A DNA stretch of 23,690 bases, from NCBI GenBank assembly GCA_017744755.1, contig JAGIAU010000007.1:1-23690 (forward strand), in the 5' to 3' direction. Of this stretch, positions 6,575 through 13,724 are shown piece by piece (positions within the stretch are counted from its first letter, which is position 1; each line of letters opens with the position of its first letter). The notes below the pieces were generated by a model. It saw only the letters and a list, made by a program, of their open reading frames with translations. It did no database searches and had not been told where the DNA came from. A program made the position numbers and the translations under genes. Source of the stretch: Microbacteriaceae bacterium (lineage in GTDB: Bacteria > Actinomycetota > Actinomycetes > Actinomycetales > Microbacteriaceae).

Positions 6575-8815
6575 GTGACGGAGACGGCGAACGCGTCGCT
6601 GCTCTCGCGCCTGCCCAGGATCTTCTCGCGGGCACCGCAGCACTCCGGCGCGGTGGACAAGCTGCTGCGCACGATCAAGCAGCAGCATCCCAAGGGCGAT
6701 ATCGCGCTCGTGGAGCGCGCATACCAGACGGCGGAACGCGCCCACCGCGGCCAGCAGCGGCGCTCCGGCGAGCCGTACATCACGCACCCCGTGGCGGTCG
6801 CCCAGATCCTCGCGGATCTCGGACTCGGCCCGAAGACGCTCGCGGCGGCGCTGCTGCACGACACGGTCGAGGACACGGAGTACTCGCTCGAGCAGCTCCG
6901 CGCCGACTTCGGCGACGAGATCGCGATGCTCGTCGACGGCGTGACGAAGCTCGACAAGGTCAAGTACGGCGACTCCGCGCAGGCGGAGACGGTCCGCAAG
7001 ATGATCGTCGCCATGTCGAAGGACATCCGAGTGCTCGTCATCAAGCTGACGGACCGGCTGCACAACGCCCGCACCTGGGGCTTCGTCCCCGCCGAGTCCG
7101 CGACGCGGAAGGCGAAGGAGACGCTCGAGATCTACGCGCCGCTCGCGCACCGGCTCGGGATGCAGACCGTCAAGGTCGAGCTCGAGGACCTCTCGTTCTC
7201 CGTGCTGCACCCGAAGCTCTACGTCGAGATCGAGAACCTCGTCCGCCAGCGCGACCCGAAGCGCGAGGAGTACGTCGCGAGGGTCATCGAGACCGTGCGC
7301 GACGACCTCCGCGTCGAGCGGATCAAGGGCACCGTCCAGGGCCGTCCGAAGCAGTACTACTCGATCTACCAGAAGATGGTCGTCCGCGGTCGCGAGTTCG
7401 ACGACATCTACGATCTGACCGGCATCCGCGTGCTCGTCCCGAGCGTGCGCGACTGCTACGCCGTCCTGGGCGCCATCCACGCGCGGTGGACCCCGATCCC
7501 GGGCCGCTTCAAGGACTACATCGCGACGCCGAAGTTCAACCTGTACCAGTCGCTGCACACGACCGTGATCGGCCCGGAGGGCCGTCCCGTCGAGATCCAG
7601 ATCCGCACCAACGAGATGCATCAGCGGGCCGAGTACGGCGTCGCGGCGCACTGGATGTACAAGGAGCGGATGGCGGGCGGCAAGCCCTCGGACGGGCCGG
7701 TCGACACCGACATGGCGTGGATCGCCCGGCTCACCGACTTCTCCGAGGAGACGGCGGACCCGACCGAGTGGCTCGAGGGCCTGCGGTTCGAGATCGGGGC
7801 GAAGGACGTCTACGTCTTCACGCCGCAGGGCCGCGTCATCGGCCTGCCGACCGGCGCGACCCCGGTCGACTTCGCCTATGCGGTGCACACCGAGATCGGT
7901 CACCGCACGATGGGCGCCAAGGTCAACGGCCGGCTCGTCCCGCTCAACTCGAAGCTCGTCTCGGGCGACACGATCGAGGTGCTCACCTCGAAGAACCCGG
8001 ACGCCGGCCCGAGCCAGGACTGGCTGAACTTCGTCGCGTCGACGCGCGCGCGGAACAAGATCCGGAACTGGTTCACGAAGGAGCGCCGCGAGGAGGCGAT
8101 CGAGCAGGGCAAGGAGTCGCTCGCGCAGGCGATGCGCAAGCGGAACCTGCCGCTGCAGCGGCTCACGACGCAGGACTCGCTCTTCGCCGTCGCAGGCCAG
8201 CTCAACCTGACGACCGTCTCCGGCCTCTACGCCGCGATCGGCGAGGGCCATGTCTCGACGCAGTCGGTCATCGAGAAGCTGCTCGCCGGCGTCACGGAGA
8301 CGGTCGAGCACGAGGACTCCGACGTGCTGACGGCCTCGCCGCGCCCGCGCGCCGGGGGTCCGTCGCGCACCGCGGTGCTCGTGCGCGGCGACGGCGACGT
8401 GCTCGTGAAGCTCGCCAAGTGCTGCACGCCGGTTCCCGGCGACGAGATCGTCGGCTTCGTCACGCGCGGGCAGGGCGTCTCCGTGCACCGCGCCGACTGC
8501 AAGAACGTCGGCACGCTCCAGCAGGAGCCGGAGCGGATGATCGACGTGTCGTGGGAGCCGGAGGCGAAGGGCCTCTTCCTCGTGCAGATCCAGGTCGAGG
8601 CGCTCGATCGCGGCGGTCTGCTCTCCGACATCACGCGCGTGCTCAGCGAGCACCATGTGAACATCCTCTCCGCGAACGTCTCGACGTCGAACGAGCGCAT
8701 CGCCTACAGCCGCTACCTCTTCGAGATGGGCGACGCGACGCATCTGGACCGCGTGCTCAACGCGATCCGCCGCATCGACGCCGTCTACGACGTCTACCGC
8801 GTGACGAGCACCTAG
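6575..8815 (+). CDS. relA: Bifunctional (p)ppGpp synthetase/hydrolase (RelA/SpoT, Rel)
   Basis: The 746-residue long RSH enzyme makes and degrades (p)ppGpp, the stringent-response alarmone. The N-terminal hydrolase is intact: H71 in ITHP, H95-D96 in LLHDTVED, and D160/N164 in KLTDRLHN. The synthetase carries RFKD (R311-D314), the RXKD version found in bifunctional Rel proteins rather than the EXDD of synthetase-only RelA. YQSLHTTV and EIQIRT complete that domain. A TGS domain (about 411-470), a Cys motif KCCTPVPGDE (C616-C617) and a C-terminal ACT domain (about 670-746) follow. The GTG is supported by GGAGGT. The gene sits after secDF, the usual actinobacterial location, and its stop shares CTAG with the convergent next gene. 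Confidence 0.97.
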   Translation: MTETANASLLSRLPRIFSRAPQHSGAVDKLLRTIKQQHPKGDIALVERAYQTAERAHRGQQRRSGEPYITHPVAVAQILADLGLGPKTLAAALLHDTVEDTEYSLEQLRADFGDEIAMLVDGVTKLDKVKYGDSAQAETVRKMIVAMSKDIRVLVIKLTDRLHNARTWGFVPAESATRKAKETLEIYAPLAHRLGMQTVKVELEDLSFSVLHPKLYVEIENLVRQRDPKREEYVARVIETVRDDLRVERIKGTVQGRPKQYYSIYQKMVVRGREFDDIYDLTGIRVLVPSVRDCYAVLGAIHARWTPIPGRFKDYIATPKFNLYQSLHTTVIGPEGRPVEIQIRTNEMHQRAEYGVAAHWMYKERMAGGKPSDGPVDTDMAWIARLTDFSEETADPTEWLEGLRFEIGAKDVYVFTPQGRVIGLPTGATPVDFAYAVHTEIGHRTMGAKVNGRLVPLNSKLVSGDTIEVLTSKNPDAGPSQDWLNFVASTRARNKIRNWFTKERREEAIEQGKESLAQAMRKRNLPLQRLTTQDSLFAVAGQLNLTTVSGLYAAIGEGHVSTQSVIEKLLAGVTETVEHEDSDVLTASPRPRAGGPSRTAVLVRGDGDVLVKLAKCCTPVPGDEIVGFVTRGQGVSVHRADCKNVGTLQQEPERMIDVSWEPEAKGLFLVQIQVEALDRGGLLSDITRVLSEHHVNILSANVSTSNERIAYSRYLFEMGDATHLDRVLNAIRRIDAVYDVYRVTST

Positions 8816-9387
8816 GCGGCGACGCCGAATGCGTCCGCGCGCAGCGCCTCCGCCAGCGCGATCGCGCGATCGCGGCCCACGAGTCGGCTCCTCGTCGCGA
8901 GGTCGGCGAGCAGGTCCTCGGCGGTCGCGCCGGCGATCGCGAGCAGCGCGTGCACCCCGAGCCGGTCCGCCCGCGCGGGCGATGGCGCCGCGGCGCACAG
9001 CAGGTCGATCGCGGTCCGCAGCGGCGTCGTGAGCGGCACGCCGTCCAGGCGCATCACGTCGCTCGCGCGCAGCCGCACGACGCGGATGCTCGCGCCGAGG
9101 AGAGGGGAGGTGTGGCCGACGGCCGCGGTCGACGGGACGAACGCGCTGAGCGGCTCCCCGGGGTCGGCAGCCGCGCCCCACACCCAGGCGGCGGTCCGTC
9201 CGGCGAGCACGCGAGCCTGCGACGCCGTCGAGCGGAGCGCGGAAGCCCGGGCCGCGGCGTCGGGCGGCAGGTCGACGGGCCGGTAGCACGGTCCGACGGG
9301 GTACAGCTCGCCGTCGAGCACGGCGGCGCGCAGCACCGCCTCGGGCAGGTCCTCGGCGTCGAGCAGGTCGGGCAGCGGCGAGTTCAT
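8812..9387 (-). CDS. AbiEi antitoxin-like hypothetical protein
   Basis: A 191-residue protein without membrane segments. The core LAGRTAAWVWG (about 61-71), followed by VVRLRASDVMRLDGVPLTTPLRTAIDLL (about 102-129), resembles the C-terminal region of type IV AbiEi-family antitoxin-like proteins common in Actinobacteria, where the pattern xGVxVTTPLRTAxDL recurs. The usual N-terminal winged helix is not obvious and no AbiEii-type toxin gene is adjacent, so an antitoxin role is not supported by context. It converges on relA: the palindrome CTAG at 8812-8815 supplies both stop codons. The start at 9387 follows the DUF349 gene on the same strand, separated by a hairpin. Treat as a conserved hypothetical. 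Confidence 0.75.
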   Translation of the reverse strand: MNSPLPDLLDAEDLPEAVLRAAVLDGELYPVGPCYRPVDLPPDAAARASALRSTASQARVLAGRTAAWVWGAAADPGEPLSAFVPSTAAVGHTSPLLGASIRVVRLRASDVMRLDGVPLTTPLRTAIDLLCAAAPSPARADRLGVHALLAIAGATAEDLLADLATRSRLVGRDRAIALAEALRADAFGVAA

Positions 9388-9393
9388 GCCCTC

Positions 9394-9399
9394 AGCCTG
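9394..9399 (-). promoter_or_regulatory. -10-like CAGGCT before the AbiEi-like gene
   Basis: On the reverse strand CAGGCT ends 6 nt before the ATG and is preceded by TGT, giving an extended TGN form. The intervening GAGGGC is too close to the ATG to be a good Shine-Dalgarno. The layout fits a leaderless transcript. Confidence 0.3.
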
Positions 9400-9483
9400 A
9401 CACCGGGCGCGCGCCGGCCGACAGCCGCGATCTCGCTGCTGTGGAGAACCGGGCGCCTGTTGAGGGACGTTCCCCGAGCCGGG

Positions 9484-9505
9484 TCCGGATCCGGCGAGAT
9501 CCGGA
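9484..9505 (-). terminator. hairpin terminator of the DUF349 gene
   Basis: TCCGGATC (9484-9491) and GATCCGGA (9498-9505) form a perfect 8-bp stem with a 6-nt loop, starting 2 nt after the DUF349 stop codon. There is no T-tract, as is frequent in GC-rich actinobacteria. The rest of the 120-bp gap (9388-9507) shows only the -10-like box near its left end. Confidence 0.5.
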
Positions 9506-9507
9506 GG

Positions 9508-10761
9508 TCAGCCCTGCTTGACCGCGGCGAGCCAGGCCTTCTGCGTGTCGAGCGCCTTCTTGGCGTCCTCGATCTTGCGCTTGTCGCCGGACTGCTCCGC
9601 CGCGGCGAGCTCGTTCTCGAGCTTGGCGATCGAGTCCTGGAGCTGACCGGCGAAGCCCTCGTAGCGCTCGACGCGCGAGGGGTCGGTGCGGTGCCAGTGG
9701 TCCTCGTCGAGCTTGCGCACATGCGCCTCGACCTTGCGGAGCCGGTCCTCGACGGGCTTCACCTGCTCGCGCGGGACCTTGCCCGCCTTCTCCCAGCGGC
9801 GCTGGACGTCGCTCAGGAGCTCGCGCGCCTGCTTGCGGTCCGTGACCCGCAGGATGCCCTCCGCCTCGGCGAGGAGCGCGAGCTTCGTCTCGAGGTTCGC
9901 CGAGAACTCCGTGTGCTCTGCGGCGATCTGCTCCTTCTTCGCGGCGTAGAGCGCGTCGCCGGCGGCCTTGAAGCGGTCCCACAGGGCGTCGTCCTGCGAC
10001 TTCTTGCCGGCACGGCCCGCCTGCTTCCACTCCTCGACGAGAAGGCGGTAGGCGGGGATGCCGTCGCTGCCCTTGGGACCGAGGGCCTCGGCCTTCGCGA
10101 TGAGGGCCTCCTTCGCCCCGCGGGCGTCCTTGTGCGCGGAGTCGATCTGGTGGAAGAACGCGCGGCGCGCGGCGTCGACGGTCGAGCGCGCGGCGCTGAA
10201 CCGCTTCCAGAGGGCGTCGGCGGTCGACTTCGGCAGGCGCGGGCCGCTCGCCTGGTGCTCCTGCCAGCGCTTGAAGAGGGCGTCCATCTCGGCGCCGACC
10301 GAGGTCCATTGCACCTTCGTCAGGTCGCGGGCGGCGATCTCCTCCGCCGCCTCCGCGATCGCGGTGCGCTCGGCGACGGCGGCCTCGATCTCGGCCTTGT
10401 GCGCCTCGGACTGCTCCTCGACCTTGCCCGCGATGACGCCGCCGAGCGCCTCGACCCGGGCGGTGAGCGAGGCGAGGTCGCCGACGGCGTTCGCCTTCTC
10501 GATGAGCCCGAGGAGGTTCTTGGACGCCTTCGCGACGTCGGCGGCGGGCGCGCCGCCGCGGGCGCGCTGCTCGAGGAGCGTCACCGTGCCCTCGAGCTCG
10601 GTGAACTTGCGGATGTAGTAGCCGAGGGCCTCCTCGGCGGAGGCGTCGGGGTATTCGCCGACCTGGCGCTCGGTGTCGCCGATGCGGACGAACACCGCGC
10701 CCGTCGTCTCATCGACGCGGCCCCAGGACGCCGGTGCGGTGCTCTGGTCGTTCGAGGTCAA
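9508..10761 (-). CDS. DUF349 domain-containing protein
   Basis: A 417-residue, highly charged, almost entirely helical protein. After WGRVDETTGAVFVR (12-26), an N-terminal motif typical of actinobacterial members, a coiled-coil stretch (about 50-145) is followed by three DUF349 repeats at about 151-225, 236-300 and 311-375. Each is marked by a W-x-x-x-x-x-A/G helix such as WKQAGRAGK or WEKAGKVP and a WxRF/DRF motif. The family's molecular function is not established. Start: TTG at 10761 is chosen because AGGGA lies 7 nt upstream and the conserved N-terminus begins soon after it. An in-frame ATG at 10815 would add 18 Arg/Thr-rich residues and has no good ribosome site. A hairpin follows the stop. 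Confidence 0.88.
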   Translation of the reverse strand: MTSNDQSTAPASWGRVDETTGAVFVRIGDTERQVGEYPDASAEEALGYYIRKFTELEGTVTLLEQRARGGAPAADVAKASKNLLGLIEKANAVGDLASLTARVEALGGVIAGKVEEQSEAHKAEIEAAVAERTAIAEAAEEIAARDLTKVQWTSVGAEMDALFKRWQEHQASGPRLPKSTADALWKRFSAARSTVDAARRAFFHQIDSAHKDARGAKEALIAKAEALGPKGSDGIPAYRLLVEEWKQAGRAGKKSQDDALWDRFKAAGDALYAAKKEQIAAEHTEFSANLETKLALLAEAEGILRVTDRKQARELLSDVQRRWEKAGKVPREQVKPVEDRLRKVEAHVRKLDEDHWHRTDPSRVERYEGFAGQLQDSIAKLENELAAAEQSGDKRKIEDAKKALDTQKAWLAAVKQG

Positions 10762-10825
10762 TGTCGTATCCCTAGCTCGTGGTCGCGCGCGAACGCGCGT
10801 GGTCGCGTCCGTCATGGCCGGTCCA

Positions 10826-10831
10826 AGTTTA
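10826..10831 (-). promoter_or_regulatory. -10 box TAAACT for the DUF349 gene
   Basis: TAAACT on the reverse strand is an AT-rich TANNNT hexamer in GC-rich DNA, 10 nt before the alternative ATG and about 64 nt before the preferred TTG. The predicted start near 10818 gives either a near-leaderless ATG start or a ~55-nt leader with a GC-rich hairpin (reverse complement of about 10784-10799). Confidence 0.45.
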
Positions 10832-10859
10832 GGGGTCCGGCCGCGAGACGGGGACGGCG

Positions 10860-11702
10860 TTACTGAAGTGTGAAGCCCGTGATCTGCACGGTCTCGGCGG
10901 GCACGCCGTCTTGCGCGCCGCCGACGGCGCCGCGGGAGGTCACATCGGCGATCAGCCGGTCGAGGCCGCTCGTGACGCGGCCGACGATCGTGTAGCCGCC
11001 CGCGCTGTCGCTCGGGATCGACGAGTCGGCGGTCACGATGAAGAACTGGTGGGCCATCGAGGAGCCGTCGTTGCCGATGCGCGCCATGGCGATCGTGCCG
11101 GCCGGGTAGCGGTCGTCGGCGGGCGCGTTCTCGATGGGACCGAAGCGGAATCCGTCCTCGCTCGCCGTCGAGTCGGGCGCGGCCGTGCCGCACTGCAGGA
11201 CCTGCATCTCGGCATAGGAGGTGACGCGGGGGCAGTACTTGCCGAGGAACCAGCCGGTCTGCGCGGCCTGGACGAACATGGCGGTCGCCTGCGGGGCGAG
11301 TGCGCCGTTCAGCTCGACGCCGAGATCCACGCCGCCGACGGTCATCGAGCCCGTCCAGATGCGGCCCTCGGCGAGGTCGGGGCTCGGCACCTCGAGCACG
11401 GGCGCGTCGTCGGTGGCGGTCGGCGCGGGCGTGGGCGCGTCGCTCGGGCTCGGGGTGTCCGTCGGTCCCGGCGTCGCGGTGGCAGTGTCGGTCGGTGTCG
11501 GGACGGGCCGACCGGGGCCCCAGGCCGAGTACGTCCACACGGCGAAGACGGCGAGGCCCACGACGAGGACGCCGCCGATGAGGGCGATCAGGTTGTCCCG
11601 CCGGCGGCGACCGACCCGGCGCTCGTGCAGCGCCTGCCGCGCCTCGTACTCGCGCGCGATGCGTCGCTGCTCTCGGTCCTTGGGGTCGGGTCGCTTCGCC
11701 AC
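10860..11702 (-). CDS. Cyclophilin-type peptidyl-prolyl isomerase, membrane-anchored
   Basis: A 280-residue protein. A basic cytoplasmic N-terminus (1-36, rich in Arg) precedes one membrane segment (about 37-58) and a Pro/Thr-rich linker (66-100). A cyclophilin-like domain (about 114-280) is placed outside the cell. Domain signs are ALAPQATAMFVQ (for PxTVxNF), YCPRV with R159 in the place of the catalytic Arg of FHR, GTIAMARIGNDGSSMAHQFFIV (for the MAN...GSQFFI block) and YTIVGRVTSGLD. Two cysteines (C157, C171) lie near the active site. The active-site stretch is more divergent than in cytosolic cyclophilins, so full isomerase activity is not certain. The start is GTG at 11702, close to the divergent rarA. 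Confidence 0.9.
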   Translation of the reverse strand: MAKRPDPKDREQRRIAREYEARQALHERRVGRRRRDNLIALIGGVLVVGLAVFAVWTYSAWGPGRPVPTPTDTATATPGPTDTPSPSDAPTPAPTATDDAPVLEVPSPDLAEGRIWTGSMTVGGVDLGVELNGALAPQATAMFVQAAQTGWFLGKYCPRVTSYAEMQVLQCGTAAPDSTASEDGFRFGPIENAPADDRYPAGTIAMARIGNDGSSMAHQFFIVTADSSIPSDSAGGYTIVGRVTSGLDRLIADVTSRGAVGGAQDGVPAETVQITGFTLQ

Positions 11703-11710
11703 GGGGAACG

Positions 11711-11716
11711 AGCCTA
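11711..11716 (-). promoter_or_regulatory. -10 box TAGGCT for the PPIase gene
   Basis: TAGGCT on the reverse strand ends 8 nt before the GTG. No Shine-Dalgarno is present, which suggests a leaderless or very short-leader mRNA. Confidence 0.45.
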
Positions 11717-11789
11717 GCGAAAGCGGCGAACGCTCCCTGGCAGGCTGCTATCGCTCGGCCCGGCCCGGCCGCGTGTCGGTGGTCGCGCC

Positions 11790-11795
11790 TAGGCT
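11790..11795 (+). promoter_or_regulatory. -10 box TAGGCT for rarA
   Basis: TAGGCT ends 7 nt before the rarA ATG, within CCTAGGCT. It is the same hexamer as in the divergent PPIase promoter 74 bp away. No Shine-Dalgarno precedes the ATG. Confidence 0.5.
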
Positions 11796-11802
11796 TCCGG
11801 GT

Positions 11803-13164
11803 ATGGAGGCGAGCGGACTGCAGGGTGCGGCGATGGCGCGCGGCGCGACGCCGCTCGCCGTGCGGATGCGCCCGCGGAGCCTCGACGAGATCGTCGGCCA
11901 GCGGCATCTGCTCGGGCCGGGCTCTCCGCTGCGCGCGCTCGCCTCGGAGCGGGAGGGCGGGCGCGGCGCGACCTCCGTCATCCTCTGGGGTCCGCCCGGC
12001 ACCGGCAAGACGACCATCGCGAAGGCGATCGCGGGGGAGTCGGCCCGTCGCTTCGTCGAGCTGTCGGCGGTCACCGCCGGGGTCAAGGACGTCCGCGAGG
12101 TCATGGAGAAGGCGCTCGCCGACCGCGACCTGTACGGGCTGACAACGGTGCTCTTCCTCGACGAGATCCATCGCTTCACGAAGGCGCAGCAGGACGCCCT
12201 GCTGCCCGGCGTCGAGAACGGCTGGGTGATCCTCGTGGCCGCGACCACGGAGAACCCGTCGTTCTCGGTCATCTCCCCGCTGCTGTCCCGCTCGCTGCTG
12301 CTGACGCTCGAGCCGCTGGCCGACGAGGACCTCGGCGAGCTGATCGACCGCGCGGTGACCGACCCGCGCGGCCTTGCGGGGGCGGTGGAGCTCGCGCCGG
12401 AGGCGCGCGACGCGATCGTACGGCTGTCCTCCGGCGATGCGCGTCGCGCGCTGACCGCGCTCGAGGCGTCGGCCGCGGCAGCCCAGGCGGCCGACTCGGT
12501 CGTCACCGCCGAGCTCGTCGCCGCCGCGGTCGACCGTGCGCTGCTGCGCTACGACCGCCAGGGCGACGAGCACTACGACGTCATCAGCGCGTTCATCAAG
12601 TCGGTCCGGGGCAGCGACGTCGACGCCGCCCTGCACTACCTCGCACGGATGATCGAGGCGGGGGAGGATCCGCGCTTCATCGCCCGGCGCATCATCGTCA
12701 GCGCCGCCGAGGATGTCGGCATGGCCGATCCGCAGGCGCTGCAGATCGCGGTCGCCGCCGCGGACGCCGTGCAGCTCATCGGCATGCCGGAGGGCCGCAT
12801 CCCGCTCGCCGAGGCGGTCGTCTACCTCGCGACGGCGCCCAAGTCGAACCGCGCCTACAACGGCATCAACGCGGCGATCGCCGACGTCCAGGCCGGCCGA
12901 TTCGGCCGTGTCCCGAAGCACCTGCGCGACGCGCACTACGCGGGAGCCAAGCGCCTCGGCCACGGCAAGGGCTACGTCTACGCGCATGATGAGCCGCACG
13001 GCATCGCCGCCCAGCAGTACCTCCCGGACGAACTCGACGGCACGCGCTACTACGAGCCGTCGGCCAACGGCTTCGAGTCGCGCATTGGCGAGCGGCTGGA
13101 GCAGATCCGTAAGATCCTGGACGACCGGGTGATGCAGCCAGGCAAGAGGGGGAAGACGGAATGA
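11803..13164 (+). CDS. rarA: RarA (MgsA), replication-associated recombination AAA+ ATPase
   Basis: A 453-residue member of the RarA/Mgs1/WRNIP1 family, which acts at stalled replication forks and interacts with single-strand-binding protein. Walker A is GPPGTGKT (63-70) and Walker B is LFLDEIH (117-123). Sensor 1 lies in AATTENPSF (146-154), with an arginine finger in LLSRS (R163). The C-terminal MgsA region carries HYDVISAFIKSVRGSD, DPRFIARRIIVSAAEDVG and PKSNRAYNGI, and ends in QYLPDELDGTRYYEP. Length is normal for the family. The ATG at 11803 is favoured because TAGGCT lies 7 nt upstream; an internal ATG 10 codons later is possible. The stop overlaps the next ATG (ATGA). Confidence 0.96.
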   Translation: MEASGLQGAAMARGATPLAVRMRPRSLDEIVGQRHLLGPGSPLRALASEREGGRGATSVILWGPPGTGKTTIAKAIAGESARRFVELSAVTAGVKDVREVMEKALADRDLYGLTTVLFLDEIHRFTKAQQDALLPGVENGWVILVAATTENPSFSVISPLLSRSLLLTLEPLADEDLGELIDRAVTDPRGLAGAVELAPEARDAIVRLSSGDARRALTALEASAAAAQAADSVVTAELVAAAVDRALLRYDRQGDEHYDVISAFIKSVRGSDVDAALHYLARMIEAGEDPRFIARRIIVSAAEDVGMADPQALQIAVAAADAVQLIGMPEGRIPLAEAVVYLATAPKSNRAYNGINAAIADVQAGRFGRVPKHLRDAHYAGAKRLGHGKGYVYAHDEPHGIAAQQYLPDELDGTRYYEPSANGFESRIGERLEQIRKILDDRVMQPGKRGKTE

Positions 13165-13466
13165 CGAGCGAGCAGCAGGACGCGCCGCGCACGAACTGGA
13201 AGACCGCTGAGATCGCGGGCGTCGTGCTCGCCGTCCTCGGCGGCGTCGCCGGGGCCCTCGCGGCTATCGACTCCCTCGCCGTGCCGCTGCTGTGGACGGC
13301 GATCGTCCTCGCGCTGCTCGGCGCGGTCTTCAGCGGGGCGGCGACGTTCCTCGCGCCGCGCGGCGATGTGAAGGCGTTCACGCTCTATACCGGCTGGGGT
13401 CTCGTGATCGGGGTCGGCGTGCTGTTCTGGGTCGTCTCCGAGCTCATCAACGCCGCGGGGCTGTAG
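13161..13466 (+). CDS. Small integral membrane protein, unknown function
   Basis: A 101-residue protein with a polar N-terminus (1-16) and three predicted membrane segments (about 17-37, 41-64, 75-96) rich in Ala, Val, Leu and Gly. It overlaps the rarA stop by 4 bp (ATGA), which implies co-translation. I recognise no family motif. Its codon use is like its neighbours, and the hydrophobic pattern makes it a believable gene rather than a chance open frame. No function should be inferred from rarA alone. Confidence 0.75.
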   Translation: MTSEQQDAPRTNWKTAEIAGVVLAVLGGVAGALAAIDSLAVPLLWTAIVLALLGAVFSGAATFLAPRGDVKAFTLYTGWGLVIGVGVLFWVVSELINAAGL

Positions 13467-13506
13467 GAGATCTTCGTCGGACCGTCCGCACCGTGCCGAG
13501 CGGGTT

Positions 13507-13515
13507 TGCTACACT
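13507..13515 (+). promoter_or_regulatory. extended -10 promoter of rpsD
   Basis: TGC followed by TACACT (13510-13515) is an extended -10. TACACT is close to consensus and conspicuous in this DNA. A -35 is not evident, which the TGN extension may compensate for. The predicted start is near 13522, giving a leader of about 200 nt. Confidence 0.6.
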
Positions 13516-13522
13516 TGATCGG

Positions 13523-13724
13523 CTCGTTCCACGGCTCGTGACCATCACGACCGCGCGGGCACCGAGCAGGACCAGCTCCCGGCGCGTCGGCGTGCGACCG
13601 GAACACGAGCCCTGCGAGGTACGCCAGCGAAGCCAGGATCCCCTGGCCGCGTCGAAATCCCGGATCGGACCGGCGTGCGTTCTGCGCGCGTGCCTCCCGG
13701 GCAGTGATGAAAGCGAGAACCCGC
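13523..13724 (+). ncRNA. candidate structured 5' leader of rpsD
   Basis: About 200 nt separate the promoter from the rpsD ATG without a credible gene. Local hairpins are: TCGTG/CACGA (13536-13550), GCCAGG/CCTGGC with an ATCC loop (13632-13647), and a 9-bp stem with three G-U pairs at 13672-13694. A long-range pairing GGCTCGTG (13533-13540) with CACGAGCC (13604-13611) would exclude the first hairpin. The repeat CGGCGTGCG occurs at 13588-13596 and 13671-13679. S4 represses its own synthesis through leader RNA in several bacteria; whether this leader does so is inference. Confidence 0.4.

Noticed and set aside
6410..9289. Long reverse-strand open frame opposite relA
   Set aside because: Mirror of relA codon bias, with no recognisable domain; the real reverse-strand gene there is the shorter one ending at 8812.
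13540..13724. Forward open frame through the rpsD leader (GTG at 13538-13540 region)
   Set aside because: No Shine-Dalgarno, no stop before rpsD, no motif; its openness follows from lack of AT-rich codons. A structured untranslated leader is a better explanation.
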